Notes: a model not told the origin generated them from the sequence alone. DNA of 64,000 nucleotides from Aliivibrio sp. 1S175 (GCF_001690985.1 NZ_MAJS01000035.1:109529-173528), one strand, 5' to 3'; shown: positions 9,292 to 19,049, numbered from the stretch's first letter. Translations and numbers: made by a program.

Positions 9292-10236
9292 ATGGATATT
9301 AAAGTTGGTATTAGTTCCTGCGTAAATGGCGAAAGTGTACGTTTTGATGGCGGACACAAAAGCAACAAATTCGCGTCTAAAGTACTTGCCCCGTACTTTA
9401 CTTACGTACCTATTTGCCCAGAAGTTGGCAGTGGTATGTCTGTTCCCCGACCGACAATACGTTTGATAACAAACGAGCAAAGAATCGCGCTGGTTGATTC
9501 AAAAGATTCATCGCTCGATTACACCGATTCAATGATCGAATTCTCTCAAAAAACAGTTAATAGACTCAAAGAAACCGATATGTGTGGCTATATTGTATGT
9601 GCTAATTCGCCAAGCTGTGGAATGGAACGCGTTAAGGTATACAGTAAAAACAGTGCCACAAAAAATGGGGTTGGTCTTTACACTCAAATCCTAATGAAAG
9701 AAATGCCTTGGCTACCAGTAGAAGAAGATGGCCGATTAAGTGATCCTGTACTTAAAGAAAACTTCATTACTCGTGTGTTCTGTTTACACGATTTATACCA
9801 ATCAATGGATGGTGAACCTACTGCCGGTAAAATCGTTGCCTTTCATTCTCGTTATAAATATACCTTAATGTCACACTCTACCGTAGGGTACAAAAATTTA
9901 GGCAAATTAGTGGCCAAAGTAGCCGATTATGACATTAATGACTTCTTTGCTATTTATCGAACTCAATTGATGCAAACAATGACAATACGAGCGTCTCGTA
10001 AAAACAATACGAATGTATTGATGCATCTCCAAGGTTATTTCAAAAAAGAACTCGCATCACCACAAAAAGTTGAATTAGCTCAAATTATCCAAGACTACAA
10101 TCAAGGGTTACTTCCTTTATTATCCCCTATTACCTTAATTAAGCATCATTTAGGGATTCATTCTAATGAATATTTAGCTAAACAATCGTTCCTCAATCCA
10201 TACCCACAAGAATTAAGATTACGCTATGGCTTATAA
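9292..10236 (+). CDS. ybgA: DUF523/DUF1722 protein (TudS-YbgA type)
   Basis: 314 residues from the ATG at 9292; an ATG at 9277 is possible but GGAG is then lost as a ribosome site. The N-terminal DUF523 half (about 1-150) holds three conserved Cys in SSCVNGE, ICPEVGSGM and SPSCGMERV, the pattern of the [4Fe-4S] thiouracil desulfurase TudS. The C-terminal DUF1722 half (about 185-300) resembles E. coli YbgA. Its stop overlaps the start of phrB by 11 nt, the same pairing as ybgA-phrB in E. coli, so a DNA- or nucleotide-damage role is likely. The exact substrate is not known to me. Confidence 0.85.
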   Translation: MDIKVGISSCVNGESVRFDGGHKSNKFASKVLAPYFTYVPICPEVGSGMSVPRPTIRLITNEQRIALVDSKDSSLDYTDSMIEFSQKTVNRLKETDMCGYIVCANSPSCGMERVKVYSKNSATKNGVGLYTQILMKEMPWLPVEEDGRLSDPVLKENFITRVFCLHDLYQSMDGEPTAGKIVAFHSRYKYTLMSHSTVGYKNLGKLVAKVADYDINDFFAIYRTQLMQTMTIRASRKNNTNVLMHLQGYFKKELASPQKVELAQIIQDYNQGLLPLLSPITLIKHHLGIHSNEYLAKQSFLNPYPQELRLRYGL

Positions 10237-11665
10237 ACCAACAATGCAATGTGTTTGGTTTAGGCATGATTTAAGAGTCGCGGATAACAAGGCGTTATCC
10301 TCGGCCCTTGCTAATCAAGCACCGACTATCGCTGTTTATATCATCAGCGAATCTCAATGGCAGCAGCATCATAAATCAACCATTCAAATTGATTTAATTA
10401 AACGACGGTTGATTGAGCTTAAAAAAGAGCTTAGTGAACTCAATATTCCATTACTCATACTCTCTTGTCCTTGGTTCAAAGACATTCACTTATCGTTAAA
10501 ACCGGTATTTAACGATCTTAATGTTTCACACCTTTTTGCAAATAAAGAGTATGAAGCAAACGAACTCGATAGAGATCATAAACTAACCGATCTATTACCA
10601 AATATTCACTGCACTTTTTATGACGATAAATGCACAATAACGCCAGGTAAAATATTAAATAAAACTCAACAACCTTATAAGGTTTTTACGCCATTTAAAA
10701 AAGCATGGAAAGAGTACTTTTATCAGCACTTCCCAACCATTGAAAAAATAACAGCTTCAGTTCAATTATCGACACCTCAATTGAACTCACTGCTGCGTTA
10801 TAGTGAGAACGATTTTACTAACTCGATGAGTAGTGAAAGTAAAGCATGGCCTGTTTCAAACAAAGCAATACTTAACAATATGCGTCAGTTTTGTCGTGAA
10901 AAATCACAACATTACCACGAACAACGGGATTACCCCGCCATTGAAGGTACAAGTCAGGTATCGCCTTACTTAGCCATTGGGGCAATCTCTGCCAAACAAT
11001 GCATTATGCGCCTTCATTTAGAAGCAAATAATCAATTAACTCAGGGACAAGAAATTTGGCTTGATGAGATCATCTGGCGAGAGTTTTACACTCACCTGCT
11101 TCACTTTCACCCTTTGCTATCTAAAAACCAAGCGTTCCTTAGCTTTGACAAATATATTCAATGGAATAATGACCGTAATAAATTTGACCAATGGTGCAAG
11201 GGCGAAACTGGGTTTCCTATTGTTGATGCTGCAATGAAACAACTTAATAATACAGGTTGGATGCATAATCGCTTACGAATGATCACCGCCAGTTTTTTAG
11301 TTAAAGATTTACACATTGATTGGCGTTGGGGCGAACAGTATTTTATGTCAAAACTTATTGATGGTGATTTTGCATCGAATAATGGAGGGTGGCAATGGTG
11401 TGCATCTGTTGGCTGTGACAGTACGCCTTATTTCCGTATTTTTAACCCGACAACACAAAGTGAACGCTTTGATAATAATGGCACTTTTATTAAATATTGG
11501 TTGCCAGAATTAACAATACTAACAGGAAAACTATTACATCAACCCAATAGCAAACCACTATTAACACCTGATAATTATGTAGAACCTATTATTGAACATG
11601 CAGTACAACGATTAAAAACACTAGAAATCTACAAAAATGCCAAAGCTCAGGATGTTGCAAGTTAG
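10226..11665 (+). CDS. phrB: CPD photolyase (deoxyribodipyrimidine photolyase)
   Basis: 479 residues, the class-I photolyase length. It uses blue light and FADH- to split cyclobutane pyrimidine dimers. The N-terminal Rossmann-type antenna domain starts CVWFRHDLRVADNKAL. The C-terminal FAD domain contains EGTSQVSPYLAIGAIS, WREFYTHLL, the strongly conserved TGWMHNRLRMITASFLVKD, and NNGGWQWCASVGCD near the flavin. It is cotranscribed with ybgA (overlapping), and the upstream ECF-type promoter suggests induction by the light/singlet-oxygen sigma factor encoded at 28056. High similarity to E. coli PhrB makes 6-4 photolyase or cryptochrome unlikely. Confidence 0.95.
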   Translation: MAYKPTMQCVWFRHDLRVADNKALSSALANQAPTIAVYIISESQWQQHHKSTIQIDLIKRRLIELKKELSELNIPLLILSCPWFKDIHLSLKPVFNDLNVSHLFANKEYEANELDRDHKLTDLLPNIHCTFYDDKCTITPGKILNKTQQPYKVFTPFKKAWKEYFYQHFPTIEKITASVQLSTPQLNSLLRYSENDFTNSMSSESKAWPVSNKAILNNMRQFCREKSQHYHEQRDYPAIEGTSQVSPYLAIGAISAKQCIMRLHLEANNQLTQGQEIWLDEIIWREFYTHLLHFHPLLSKNQAFLSFDKYIQWNNDRNKFDQWCKGETGFPIVDAAMKQLNNTGWMHNRLRMITASFLVKDLHIDWRWGEQYFMSKLIDGDFASNNGGWQWCASVGCDSTPYFRIFNPTTQSERFDNNGTFIKYWLPELTILTGKLLHQPNSKPLLTPDNYVEPIIEHAVQRLKTLEIYKNAKAQDVAS

Positions 11666-11717
11666 CCATACCAAGTATTATGATGGTCTCATCCATTATT
11701 AAGAGTTGTATTAATTG

Positions 11718-13598
11718 ATGTCTAACACACTACCATTAGTTCTTGCTGGGCCTATTATTAGGAAATCGAGTGCGACTGAAGTCAACTTATGGCTAACGAC
11801 TTCAGAACCCCTCGACGGTCATACCCTAATTCAATGGGAAGGTAATGCATTTAAGTTTATGATCACCGATGAACAATGCATCAAAATTGGCCATCATGCT
11901 TGGGTTTATCTACTTCAATGCAAAGAGAGCTTCCCCGTAAATCAAGCTCTTGGTTACGACATCATTACTCAATATGGTGCATTATCCGAATTAATACCTA
12001 ATGCGCTCTATCCTTCTGAAGAACATTTCTCTTTGATAATTAAAGATAAAGCTGATTACGTTTTGCATGGTTCTTGCCGTAATCCGCATTATCCAAGTAA
12101 AGACAGTTTAGTTATTGCCAATCAACAAGTGAAAACACAAGCGATTGAAGATCGTGCGTCTTTACTAATGATGAGTGGCGATCAGATCTATGCCGATGAT
12201 GTTGCAGGGCCAATGTTAATGGCAATTCAACAAATTATACCGTTGTTAGGTTTATTCGAAGAACAGCTGCCCGATAAGCTAATTTCAACCAGCTCTGAAT
12301 TGTATTCGCATGAACATAATTTATATCATAGGGATAAGATCTTACCGCATTATACAGACAATACTAATTTCCTTTCTCGATGGAATGTCTATAAATCACG
12401 CCCTATTTTTAGCTCTAGTGAGCATGAGAACCATCTAATGACATGTGCCGAGTTCTTCGTCATGTATCTATTAGTTTGGTCACCAACCTTGTGGGATTGC
12501 ATTACTTTGCCCATTTCTCTTCCTGATGCCGAAGAGAAATGGGATAAAAAATGGCAAGCTTGCTGGAAAACAGAAAAAACTGTTATAAAGCAATTTGTAC
12601 AAGGGTTGACTGACGTTCAACAATTGTTTGCTCATATTCCGACATATATGATTTTTGATGATCACGACATTACCGATGATTGGAATTTAACGATTGGTTG
12701 GGAAAATGCCGTCAATGGCCACCCCCTTGCTGCTCAAGTTATCGGTAACGGCTTAATGGGTTACTTTCTTTGCCAAGGTTGGGGAAATAACCCTGAACAA
12801 TTTGATGACACATTTTTGACTCGTTTTCGTCACCTTTTCCATTGTTATGATCATGGCGAACACACCGCTCTCATCAGAGATCTAACTCGCTTTGAACAAT
12901 GGCATTATTCAATTAATACCACCCCAAAAGTCGTCGTTTTAGATACACGAACTCGTCGTTGGCGCTCTGAATCAAATTCTAATAAGCCTTCTGGTTTGAT
13001 GGATTGGGAAGCTATGCTTGATTTTCAGCATGAGCTCATTGGACAAGACGCGATTATCATCATTTCTGCTGCGCCTATTTTTGGGGTTAAATTTATTGAA
13101 GCCTTGCAAAAAACAATGACACTATTAGGACAACCGTTAGTAATTGATGCTGAAAACTGGATGGCTCATCCCGGTTCAGCAAATACATTATTGAGTATTC
13201 TTACTCATCCTAAAACACCACAAAACTTTGTTATTTTATCTGGTGATGTGCATTACTCTTTTGCCTATGACATTAAATTACGTCACAGCAAATCAAGCCC
13301 TGATATCTACCAAATTACTTGTAGTGGGTTTAAAAACGAGTTTCCTAATACCTTACTTCGTTTTTGTGATTTTATGGACAGAGTGCTTTATAGCCCACAC
13401 TCTCCGTTGAATTGGTTTACTAAACGTAAGAATTTGGTTGTTACCAAACGAGATCCGTCAGTGACAAACAACGATAAATTAATCAACAAAAGTTCGATCG
13501 GGGAATTGAGATTGGATGAAAAAGGCAAGCCGGAACAGATTTCGATTTTAACCGCGGAAGGCGAATCTATTTCCTTCTTGCCTAAATCAAGTGATTAA
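11718..13598 (+). CDS. PhoD-like metallophosphatase family protein
   Basis: 626 residues from the ATG at 11718 (a TTG three bases earlier is in frame). Motifs fit the PhoD-like phosphatase branch of binuclear metallophosphoesterases: SCRNPHYPS, LLMMSGDQIYADD (metal ligands), MIFDDHDITDDWN and VILSGDVHYSFAYD with the final His ligand. I see no signal peptide or Tat motif, so unlike secreted PhoD it is probably cytoplasmic. It follows phrB by 52 nt with no terminator between and may be the third gene of the same transcript. Similar proteins are usually annotated only as alkaline phosphatase family; the substrate is unknown. Confidence 0.75.
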   Translation: MSNTLPLVLAGPIIRKSSATEVNLWLTTSEPLDGHTLIQWEGNAFKFMITDEQCIKIGHHAWVYLLQCKESFPVNQALGYDIITQYGALSELIPNALYPSEEHFSLIIKDKADYVLHGSCRNPHYPSKDSLVIANQQVKTQAIEDRASLLMMSGDQIYADDVAGPMLMAIQQIIPLLGLFEEQLPDKLISTSSELYSHEHNLYHRDKILPHYTDNTNFLSRWNVYKSRPIFSSSEHENHLMTCAEFFVMYLLVWSPTLWDCITLPISLPDAEEKWDKKWQACWKTEKTVIKQFVQGLTDVQQLFAHIPTYMIFDDHDITDDWNLTIGWENAVNGHPLAAQVIGNGLMGYFLCQGWGNNPEQFDDTFLTRFRHLFHCYDHGEHTALIRDLTRFEQWHYSINTTPKVVVLDTRTRRWRSESNSNKPSGLMDWEAMLDFQHELIGQDAIIIISAAPIFGVKFIEALQKTMTLLGQPLVIDAENWMAHPGSANTLLSILTHPKTPQNFVILSGDVHYSFAYDIKLRHSKSSPDIYQITCSGFKNEFPNTLLRFCDFMDRVLYSPHSPLNWFTKRKNLVVTKRDPSVTNNDKLINKSSIGELRLDEKGKPEQISILTAEGESISFLPKSSD

Positions 13599-13637
13599 AT
13601 CACTTTGTACTATTAAAAATAGTGAGAATTGAAAACA

Positions 13638-13775
13638 TTAATCGTTGAGGGTAGTATCAGAACCACTCTCAACCTCTATTGAATTATGGAAGTACAGGCC
13701 CGCTTCAATTGCGTCTAGCCACTCTAATTCCACCTCTTCATGATACCTCGTTTCATCAAGGTAATTTGCACTCAT
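13638..13775 (-). CDS. Small acidic protein, 45 residues
   Basis: This gene was found by reading the minus strand of the gap. An ATG at 13773-13775 is preceded by AAGGAT at good spacing and opens a 45-codon frame ending TAA at 13638. The peptide starts [20 protein letters not shown] and ends SGSDTTLND; it is strongly acidic, with no signal peptide or membrane segment. The good ribosome site and its position, divergent from chaN over a Fur box, argue that it is expressed. No function is recognised. It could be a small regulatory or metal-related protein. Confidence 0.6.
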   Translation of the reverse strand: MSANYLDETRYHEEVELEWLDAIEAGLYFHNSIEVESGSDTTLND

Positions 13776-13877
13776 ATTAATATCCTTATGTGAGTTCCAA
13801 GAGCCCGATTATACGAGTCTTGAATTGCAGTACTGTGACAGAGATACAAGATCTAATCCAAACCTTACAATTACGAA

Positions 13878-13892
13878 TGGTAATGATTACTA
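13878..13892. promoter_or_regulatory. Fur box upstream of chaN-like gene
   Basis: TGGTAATGATTACTA, with the perfect inner palindrome GTAATGATTAC, matches the 7-1-7 Fur consensus TGATAATNATTATCA at 11 of 14 defined positions. It is 65 bp upstream of the ChaN-like lipoprotein gene and about 100 bp upstream of the divergent small gene, so iron-Fur could repress either or both. Confidence 0.6.
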
Positions 13893-13956
13893 TTAAGATT
13901 GAATTATCTCTCGTTTTATCCTACTCTATAGGACTGTTCTCTACTGAATCTCTATT

Positions 13957-14904
13957 ATGAAATCCACGCTTTTATTTTCTCTTGCTTCTGTTCTTTTGTT
14001 GTCTGGTTGCAGTCAACAAATTCAATCAACATCAGCACCTTCCCAAGCTATCACCAGTTTCTATGATTATCAATTACTATCGCCAACAGGCTTGCCTTTA
14101 TCTCTTTCAACCTTACCTAATGAAATAATAAAAGCTGATGTTATTCTGGTTGGTGAATGGCACACTCACGCGGCAGTTCACCGCTTCCAAACCGATTTAT
14201 TTAAAGAACTTTCTGCAACAAACCCTAAATTAGCATTATCTATGGAGCAGTTCAGCCGTGATAAACAAACGGTTGTTGACGAATATTTAACCGGTCAAAT
14301 AGGTGAGCAAACGTTAATGTCTGACGCGAATGCATGGCCTAATTACGAAAGTGATTATCGCCCGTTGGTGGAAATAGCAAAAGCGGGAAATCGTGACATT
14401 ATTGCGTCTAATGCACCAAAACCCATTGTTAAATGCATAGGCCAACAAGGTATTAATTACCTAGACAAATTGGATGCAATGGAAACGTCATGGTTAGCAA
14501 AAAACATTGATGTCTCAGAATCTCCTTATAAATCAAAATTTCTCGCTTCTATGCATCATGGTGATGAAGAGCAAACGCAAAAGCAATTTGCCGCTCAAAT
14601 GGTATGGGACGCCACAATGGCAGAAAGTATTGTTGATTACTTAATTGAGCATCCTGATTCTCAAGTTATGCACATTGCTGGGAAATTCCATATTGAAAAT
14701 GGATTAGGCACTGCGGCACAAATAATAAAGTTAAACCCAAAGCTTAATGTCGTTATTATCTCCCCAACAGAAAATATTACGAATAATAATACGGATTACC
14801 AATTAGAAGTATTGTCACCACCAAAGCGTTTTGTGAAGAAAGAAAACATGATGAAGGCCTATAAGGGGTTAAAGAACCGTAACAATAATCTTGTTTGCAA
14901 GTAA
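13957..14904 (+). CDS. ChaN-like haem/iron-linked lipoprotein (DUF399)
   Basis: 315 residues. The signal peptide has a clear lipobox LLLSGC, with the lipidated Cys near residue 18. The ChaN/DUF399 domain follows: VILVGEWHTHAAVHRFQ, LALSMEQFSRD, LVEIAKAGNRDIIASNAP and MHIAGKFHIENGLG. ChaN of Campylobacter jejuni is a Fur-regulated lipoprotein that binds two cofacial haems and is thought to work with an outer-membrane iron transporter. The Fur box upstream supports the same role here. A single-gene unit ended by the hairpin at 14929. Confidence 0.82.
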   Translation: MKSTLLFSLASVLLLSGCSQQIQSTSAPSQAITSFYDYQLLSPTGLPLSLSTLPNEIIKADVILVGEWHTHAAVHRFQTDLFKELSATNPKLALSMEQFSRDKQTVVDEYLTGQIGEQTLMSDANAWPNYESDYRPLVEIAKAGNRDIIASNAPKPIVKCIGQQGINYLDKLDAMETSWLAKNIDVSESPYKSKFLASMHHGDEEQTQKQFAAQMVWDATMAESIVDYLIEHPDSQVMHIAGKFHIENGLGTAAQIIKLNPKLNVVIISPTENITNNNTDYQLEVLSPPKRFVKKENMMKAYKGLKNRNNNLVCK

Positions 14905-14928
14905 ATTTTAGAGCAAGAAAAAATAAAT

Positions 14929-14953
14929 AACGCTGAGGATCCTCAGCGTTTTT
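14929..14953. terminator. Terminator between chaN-like gene and the SorC-type regulator
   Basis: Near-perfect palindrome AACGCTGAGGATCCTCAGCGTT followed by Ts on the plus strand and preceded by A-runs. It is convergently placed, so it should serve both neighbours. Confidence 0.88.
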
Positions 14954-14973
14954 GCGTTCTAAGTAAGATCTAT

Positions 14974-15915
14974 TTATCTTGCAAGTAACCATCTAGCGGT
15001 TCCTTCATCGGTAACCAACCCATTAATCCATTTACCTTTTAAAGCAGCAAGAATCGCAGGACGCTTTTCTTCACCACAAGCGGTAGCAATTCGAGGGCAA
15101 TTATTTTGACGGATGTCATAACTAGTGATCACTGAATTAATTTCGCAATCAACAACTTGTCCATCCTCACTAATAAACCGTCCTAATATTTCTCCCACAG
15201 CTCCTTGTTTTCTTAGTTCTTCACCTTTATCAAAACTAATAAACCCATCCTTCACAATCGCACTCGCATTATCAAGAGCACCCACTCCGATAAAAATAAT
15301 ATCTGATGATTCAGCTACTTGTGACACATTTTTAAAGGCATTCGTATTACGCCAAAAATCATGTTCTTCAAGAGAAAGCGTGTATCTTGGTGCTGGTAAT
15401 TGATAATAATTCGCTTGCAACTTTCGAGCTAACAACAGCGGTACGTCATCATAATAATTACATATACCATCTACTGCCATTGCACTGATCAGCGCAACAC
15501 ACTTACTCTCTGGAGTTTCAAAATCTATTCGGTAAATTGCATTTTTTAACGTTAAGCCAGAACCAATACCAATAATTTTGTTGGTTTGATTCTTTAAATA
15601 CTTAGACATAAGCTGAAAGCAACCAAAGGATACATTATCTAATCTTTCTTCTTCGCTGCTATCAGGAACAATATTGCACTCAATTAGTTGGTACTTTTCT
15701 TTTAGAAGCTCCGCATAGTCTAGGCACCTTGCAATCGGGTGATGAAGACCAATAGATACAACCCCTTCCTCTTTTGCGCTCGCTATCAACCTCTGAACTA
15801 CTGGGCGAGATAATCCTAATTGGGATGCTATTTCTGTTTGGTTTTTCCCTGAGACATAATACATCCACGCAGATCGCACCATTTGGTCAAGCTTAAAACT
15901 GTCATCTTTAGCCAA
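14974..15915 (-). CDS. dalR: SorC/DeoR-type sugar-responsive regulator of the dal operon
   Basis: 313 residues from a TTG start (15913-15915) with GGGAG 6 nt upstream; no ATG is available nearby. An N-terminal HTH (about 20-50: YYVSGKNQTEIASQLGLSRPVVQRLI) is followed by the SorC-family sugar-binding domain (VSIGLHHPIARC, IGIGSGLTLKNAI, IIFIGVGALDNASAIV, GAVGEILGRFIS). This domain usually binds a phosphorylated sugar or the inducer. It is divergent from dalD as in the Klebsiella dalR-dalDKT locus, so D-arabinitol or a D-xylulose derivative is the likely inducer. The symbol rests on gene order. Confidence 0.8.
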   Translation of the reverse strand: MAKDDSFKLDQMVRSAWMYYVSGKNQTEIASQLGLSRPVVQRLIASAKEEGVVSIGLHHPIARCLDYAELLKEKYQLIECNIVPDSSEEERLDNVSFGCFQLMSKYLKNQTNKIIGIGSGLTLKNAIYRIDFETPESKCVALISAMAVDGICNYYDDVPLLLARKLQANYYQLPAPRYTLSLEEHDFWRNTNAFKNVSQVAESSDIIFIGVGALDNASAIVKDGFISFDKGEELRKQGAVGEILGRFISEDGQVVDCEINSVITSYDIRQNNCPRIATACGEEKRPAILAALKGKWINGLVTDEGTARWLLAR

Positions 15916-16040
15916 TGTAAACTCCCTTAATCACTCTGTAACTCACCAAAAGCAGTAAAAATACATTTTCCTCTTAATACACATTTAGTTCAACACCTTT
16001 CAATCGATTTAAAATGAGCAAAAGACCAATTAAATATCTT

Positions 16041-16069
16041 TTGACCATTTGTGATCCATGATCAATTAT
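16041..16069 (+). promoter_or_regulatory. Putative dal operon promoter with internal palindrome
   Basis: TTGACC (16041-16046) and AATTAT (16064-16069) are 17 nt apart, in position for a sigma70 promoter of dalD. Between them lies the inverted repeat TGATC-CAT-GATCA (16052-16064). A palindrome lying between -35 and -10 is a natural place for a repressor operator, here the adjacent SorC-type protein. The -10 match is poor, so this is tentative. Confidence 0.4.
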
Positions 16070-16121
16070 CATTTCAATTGTTCGATTATAGTCAAGCTAT
16101 CAAATACTAGAGGATTAAAAC

Positions 16122-17489
16122 ATGAACAATAAATACACATGGCTACACATTGGTTTAGGGTCATTTCATCGCGCGCACCAAGCATGGTATCTACATAAAC
16201 TGATTGAATCAGGAGACGATACATGGAGTATTTCAGCAGGAAACATTCGCAATGACGCTGAAGATGTCGTTTCAACGTTAGCCGAACAAAATGGTGAATA
16301 CGTTCTTGAAACAATTAGCCCTGCTGGCGAATGTAAATATGAACAAATAACATCAATAAAAAAATTACTTCCATGGCAAGATGATTTAGCACCACTGATC
16401 AAGGAAGGCGCAAAAGCAGAGACAAAAGTCATCGCTTTTACCGTTACTGAAGGAGGATACTATTTAGATACAAACCATAAACTAGAGATCAATAACATCG
16501 CTATAAAACACGATCTTTCTGGTGGTTCTGACACGATTTATGGCACGATCACGAAGATCCTTGAAAAACGTATCGAGCAAAAATCAGGCAGTTTAACTCT
16601 ACTGAATTGCGATAACGTACGTCACAACGGTGAGCGCTTCCAAGATGGACTCGTTGAATTTTTAACCTTAACAGGAAAAATAGACGTTCTTGAATGGGTT
16701 ACAAACAACACAACCTGCCCAAATACAATGGTTGACCGTATTACACCACGCCCAACCGTTGAACTTCCAAACCGCATAAAAGAAAAAACAGGCATCACAG
16801 ATAATGCTCCTGTAATGGGCGAAACCTTCATTCAGTGGGTTATTGAAGATAACTTCAAAGACGTTCGTCCTAATTTAGAGACTGTTAATGTTGAGATGGT
16901 TGACTCTGTTATTCCTTATGAAGAAGCAAAAATTCGAATTCTTAATGCCTCTCACAGCTGCATTGCATGGGCTGGAACATTAGTTGGAAAAACATTTATT
17001 CATGAAAGTACATTAACCGATTACATCTACAACATCGCCGATGAATATATCACTCAAGATGTTATTCCTTGCTTAGGTGACAACGGTATTGATTTACCTA
17101 CCTACCGTGACGTCGTACTTGAACGATTTACGAATCCCTACATTGAAGATACCAACCAACGCGTAGCCGCAGATGGTTTCTCAAAAATACCAGCAATGAT
17201 CACGCCAACCATGATCGAATGCTATCAACGTGGGGCAGTTCCATCAGCAACCGCATTATTACCCGCTCTTTTCTACACCTTCATGGAACAATGGCATAAG
17301 GGGGAACTTCCTTATGAATACCAAGATGGGATCTTAGACAGTGAATCCGTTCACACCATGTTTAATTCAGCTGATCCGATCGCAATATATGCTCGAGATA
17401 AAGCACTATTTGGTGAATTAGCAGAACGAGATGATTTTGAAGCACTACTGCGTGAAAAAATTCACCACGTTTCATCACTCATTCGATAG
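16122..17489 (+). CDS. dalD: D-arabinitol 4-dehydrogenase
   Basis: 455 residues, the length of Klebsiella DalD, which it resembles from end to end. NAD-dependent polyol dehydrogenase of the long-chain mannitol dehydrogenase family, oxidising D-arabinitol to D-xylulose. The N-terminus [18 protein letters not shown] is the family's NAD-binding start. [12 protein letters not shown], the polyol signature around [12 protein letters not shown], and [16 protein letters not shown] with the catalytic Lys are all present. The ATG follows AGAGGA. It is the first gene of the dalDKT-HAD operon, 9 nt before the kinase. Confidence 0.9.
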   Translation: MNNKYTWLHIGLGSFHRAHQAWYLHKLIESGDDTWSISAGNIRNDAEDVVSTLAEQNGEYVLETISPAGECKYEQITSIKKLLPWQDDLAPLIKEGAKAETKVIAFTVTEGGYYLDTNHKLEINNIAIKHDLSGGSDTIYGTITKILEKRIEQKSGSLTLLNCDNVRHNGERFQDGLVEFLTLTGKIDVLEWVTNNTTCPNTMVDRITPRPTVELPNRIKEKTGITDNAPVMGETFIQWVIEDNFKDVRPNLETVNVEMVDSVIPYEEAKIRILNASHSCIAWAGTLVGKTFIHESTLTDYIYNIADEYITQDVIPCLGDNGIDLPTYRDVVLERFTNPYIEDTNQRVAADGFSKIPAMITPTMIECYQRGAVPSATALLPALFYTFMEQWHKGELPYEYQDGILDSESVHTMFNSADPIAIYARDKALFGELAERDDFEALLREKIHHVSSLIR

Positions 17490-17498
17490 GAGAAAAGC

Positions 17499-18962
17499 AT
17501 GTATTTAGGAATCGACCTTGGTACTTCTGAAGTTAAAGCACTCATTATCGATGAAAATGGGGACATTGTTGCTTCACATAGTGCGCCGTTAACTATTCAA
17601 CGCCCTCAACCTCATTGGTCAGAGCAATCCCCGCAAGAATGGTGGGAAACAACAGATTATCTGATTAATACACTTAGGAAAAAATACGAACAACATTGGG
17701 CAACCATTAAATCCATCGGTTTATCTGGTCAAATGCATGGTGCCGTGTTGTTAAATTCAGCAGGAGACGTGATCCGTCCTGCTATTTTATGGAACGACAC
17801 GCGTAGTTACCAGGAATGTATTGAATTAGAGGCTAACGCATCCGAATTAAATAAAATTACGGGTAACTTAGCAATGCCAGGATTCACAGCACCAAAATTG
17901 CTTTGGGTCAAAAAGAATGAACCTGAAAACTTTACCAACGTAGCAACCGTTTTACTCCCTAAGGATTACCTGAGATTCAAGATGACAGGCTTGAAAATAT
18001 CAGATATGTCCGACTCTGCAGGCACACTATGGTTAGATGTAGAAAAACGAGATTGGTCTGATTACTTATTGGATAAGTGCGAACTAAATCGCAGCCAAAT
18101 GCCTGATCTTATCGAAGGGTGCGATTCATCAGGCTCTTTATCTCCAGAAATAGCCCTCCAATGGGGATTAAATCCGTCGGTTATCGTTGCTGGTGGCGGC
18201 GGAGATAACGCCGTTAGTGCAATTGGGATCGGTGCCGTATCTCCTGGAGATGCATTTATTTCTCTAGGCACATCAGGCGTATTATTTGTGGTAAATGATA
18301 GCTACTGCCCTGCACCAGAAGCCGCGGTACATGCATTCTGTCATGTACTTCCTAACCGCTGGCATCAAATGAGCGTCATGCTGAGTGCCGCCAGTTGTTT
18401 ACAATGGTTTTGTCGCCTCGTTGATATTACTGAAGTCGAGTTGCTACAAGAAATCGAGCAATTAAGCCAAGAAGATAAATCAAAGGCCCCTTTATTTTTA
18501 CCTTATTTATCAGGCGAACGAACTCCTCATAACGATCCTAATGCAAAGGGGATATTTCATAGTATTACTCACTCAAGCAACCGAGCCTTACTTGGTTACG
18601 CCGTAATTGAAGGGGTAAGTTTTGGTATCGCAGATGGACTCAGAATGCTTAACGACAGTGGCACTGAGATTTCACAGTGCTCCCTTGTAGGCGGTGGAGC
18701 AAGAAGCCCATTCTGGGCACAATTACTTGCCGATACATTAACGATATCAATTGTTACTCACAAAGGGGGAGAAACTGGCGGCGCACTGGGTGCTGCGAGA
18801 CTCGCGTGCCTGTCCTCTGGAAAAGCACTATCTGATGTGTGTAAGAAACCAGAAATACATAAAGTGTACCAACCTCAACCAATAAATACCGATTACTTGT
18901 CTGCTCGATATACACAATTTAGAAATCTATACACCAATGATTTAATACTAAGAAATAAATAA
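17499..18962 (+). CDS. dalK: D-xylulokinase
   Basis: 487 residues, FGGY kinase family. It phosphorylates D-xylulose to xylulose 5-phosphate for the pentose phosphate pathway. MYLGIDLGTSEVKALIID is the N-terminal phosphate loop, LSGQMHGAVLL is characteristic of xylulokinases, and GGGGDNAVSAIGIGAV, the C-terminal FGGY block LVGGGARSPFWAQLLAD and GGALGAARLA complete the ATPase core. Its start is 9 nt after dalD behind GGAG. As xylB-like enzymes can also phosphorylate the polyol itself, the phosphatase at 20384 may be relevant. Confidence 0.92.
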   Translation: MYLGIDLGTSEVKALIIDENGDIVASHSAPLTIQRPQPHWSEQSPQEWWETTDYLINTLRKKYEQHWATIKSIGLSGQMHGAVLLNSAGDVIRPAILWNDTRSYQECIELEANASELNKITGNLAMPGFTAPKLLWVKKNEPENFTNVATVLLPKDYLRFKMTGLKISDMSDSAGTLWLDVEKRDWSDYLLDKCELNRSQMPDLIEGCDSSGSLSPEIALQWGLNPSVIVAGGGGDNAVSAIGIGAVSPGDAFISLGTSGVLFVVNDSYCPAPEAAVHAFCHVLPNRWHQMSVMLSAASCLQWFCRLVDITEVELLQEIEQLSQEDKSKAPLFLPYLSGERTPHNDPNAKGIFHSITHSSNRALLGYAVIEGVSFGIADGLRMLNDSGTEISQCSLVGGGARSPFWAQLLADTLTISIVTHKGGETGGALGAARLACLSSGKALSDVCKKPEIHKVYQPQPINTDYLSARYTQFRNLYTNDLILRNK

Positions 18963-18993
18963 AACATACATTATTAAAAAAATAAAAAACTAC

Positions 18994-19017
18994 GCACCCT
19001 TAATTGATTAAGGGTGC
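18994..19017 (+). terminator. Intercistronic hairpin between dalK and dalT
   Basis: A 24-nt near-perfect palindrome, GCACCCTTAAT-TG-ATTAAGGGTGC, followed by TCATTTTCTTT. It resembles an intrinsic terminator but lies inside the operon 32 nt before dalT. It may cause partial termination or protect the 3' end of the dalDK message, lowering transporter expression relative to the enzymes. Confidence 0.65.
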
Positions 19018-19049
19018 TCATTTTCTTTACCCTACAGAAAGAGAAATAT

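Noticed and set aside
16050-16065. CRP-like site upstream of dalD (TGTGATCCATGATCA)
   Set aside because: The second half-site is absent at the required 6-nt spacing; the centre is one base too long. Kept only as an inverted repeat.
16052-16080. Fourth RpoE-type promoter (TGATCC before dalD)
   Set aside because: No CGTA-like -10 at 16 or 17 nt; the TGATCC is part of a palindrome.
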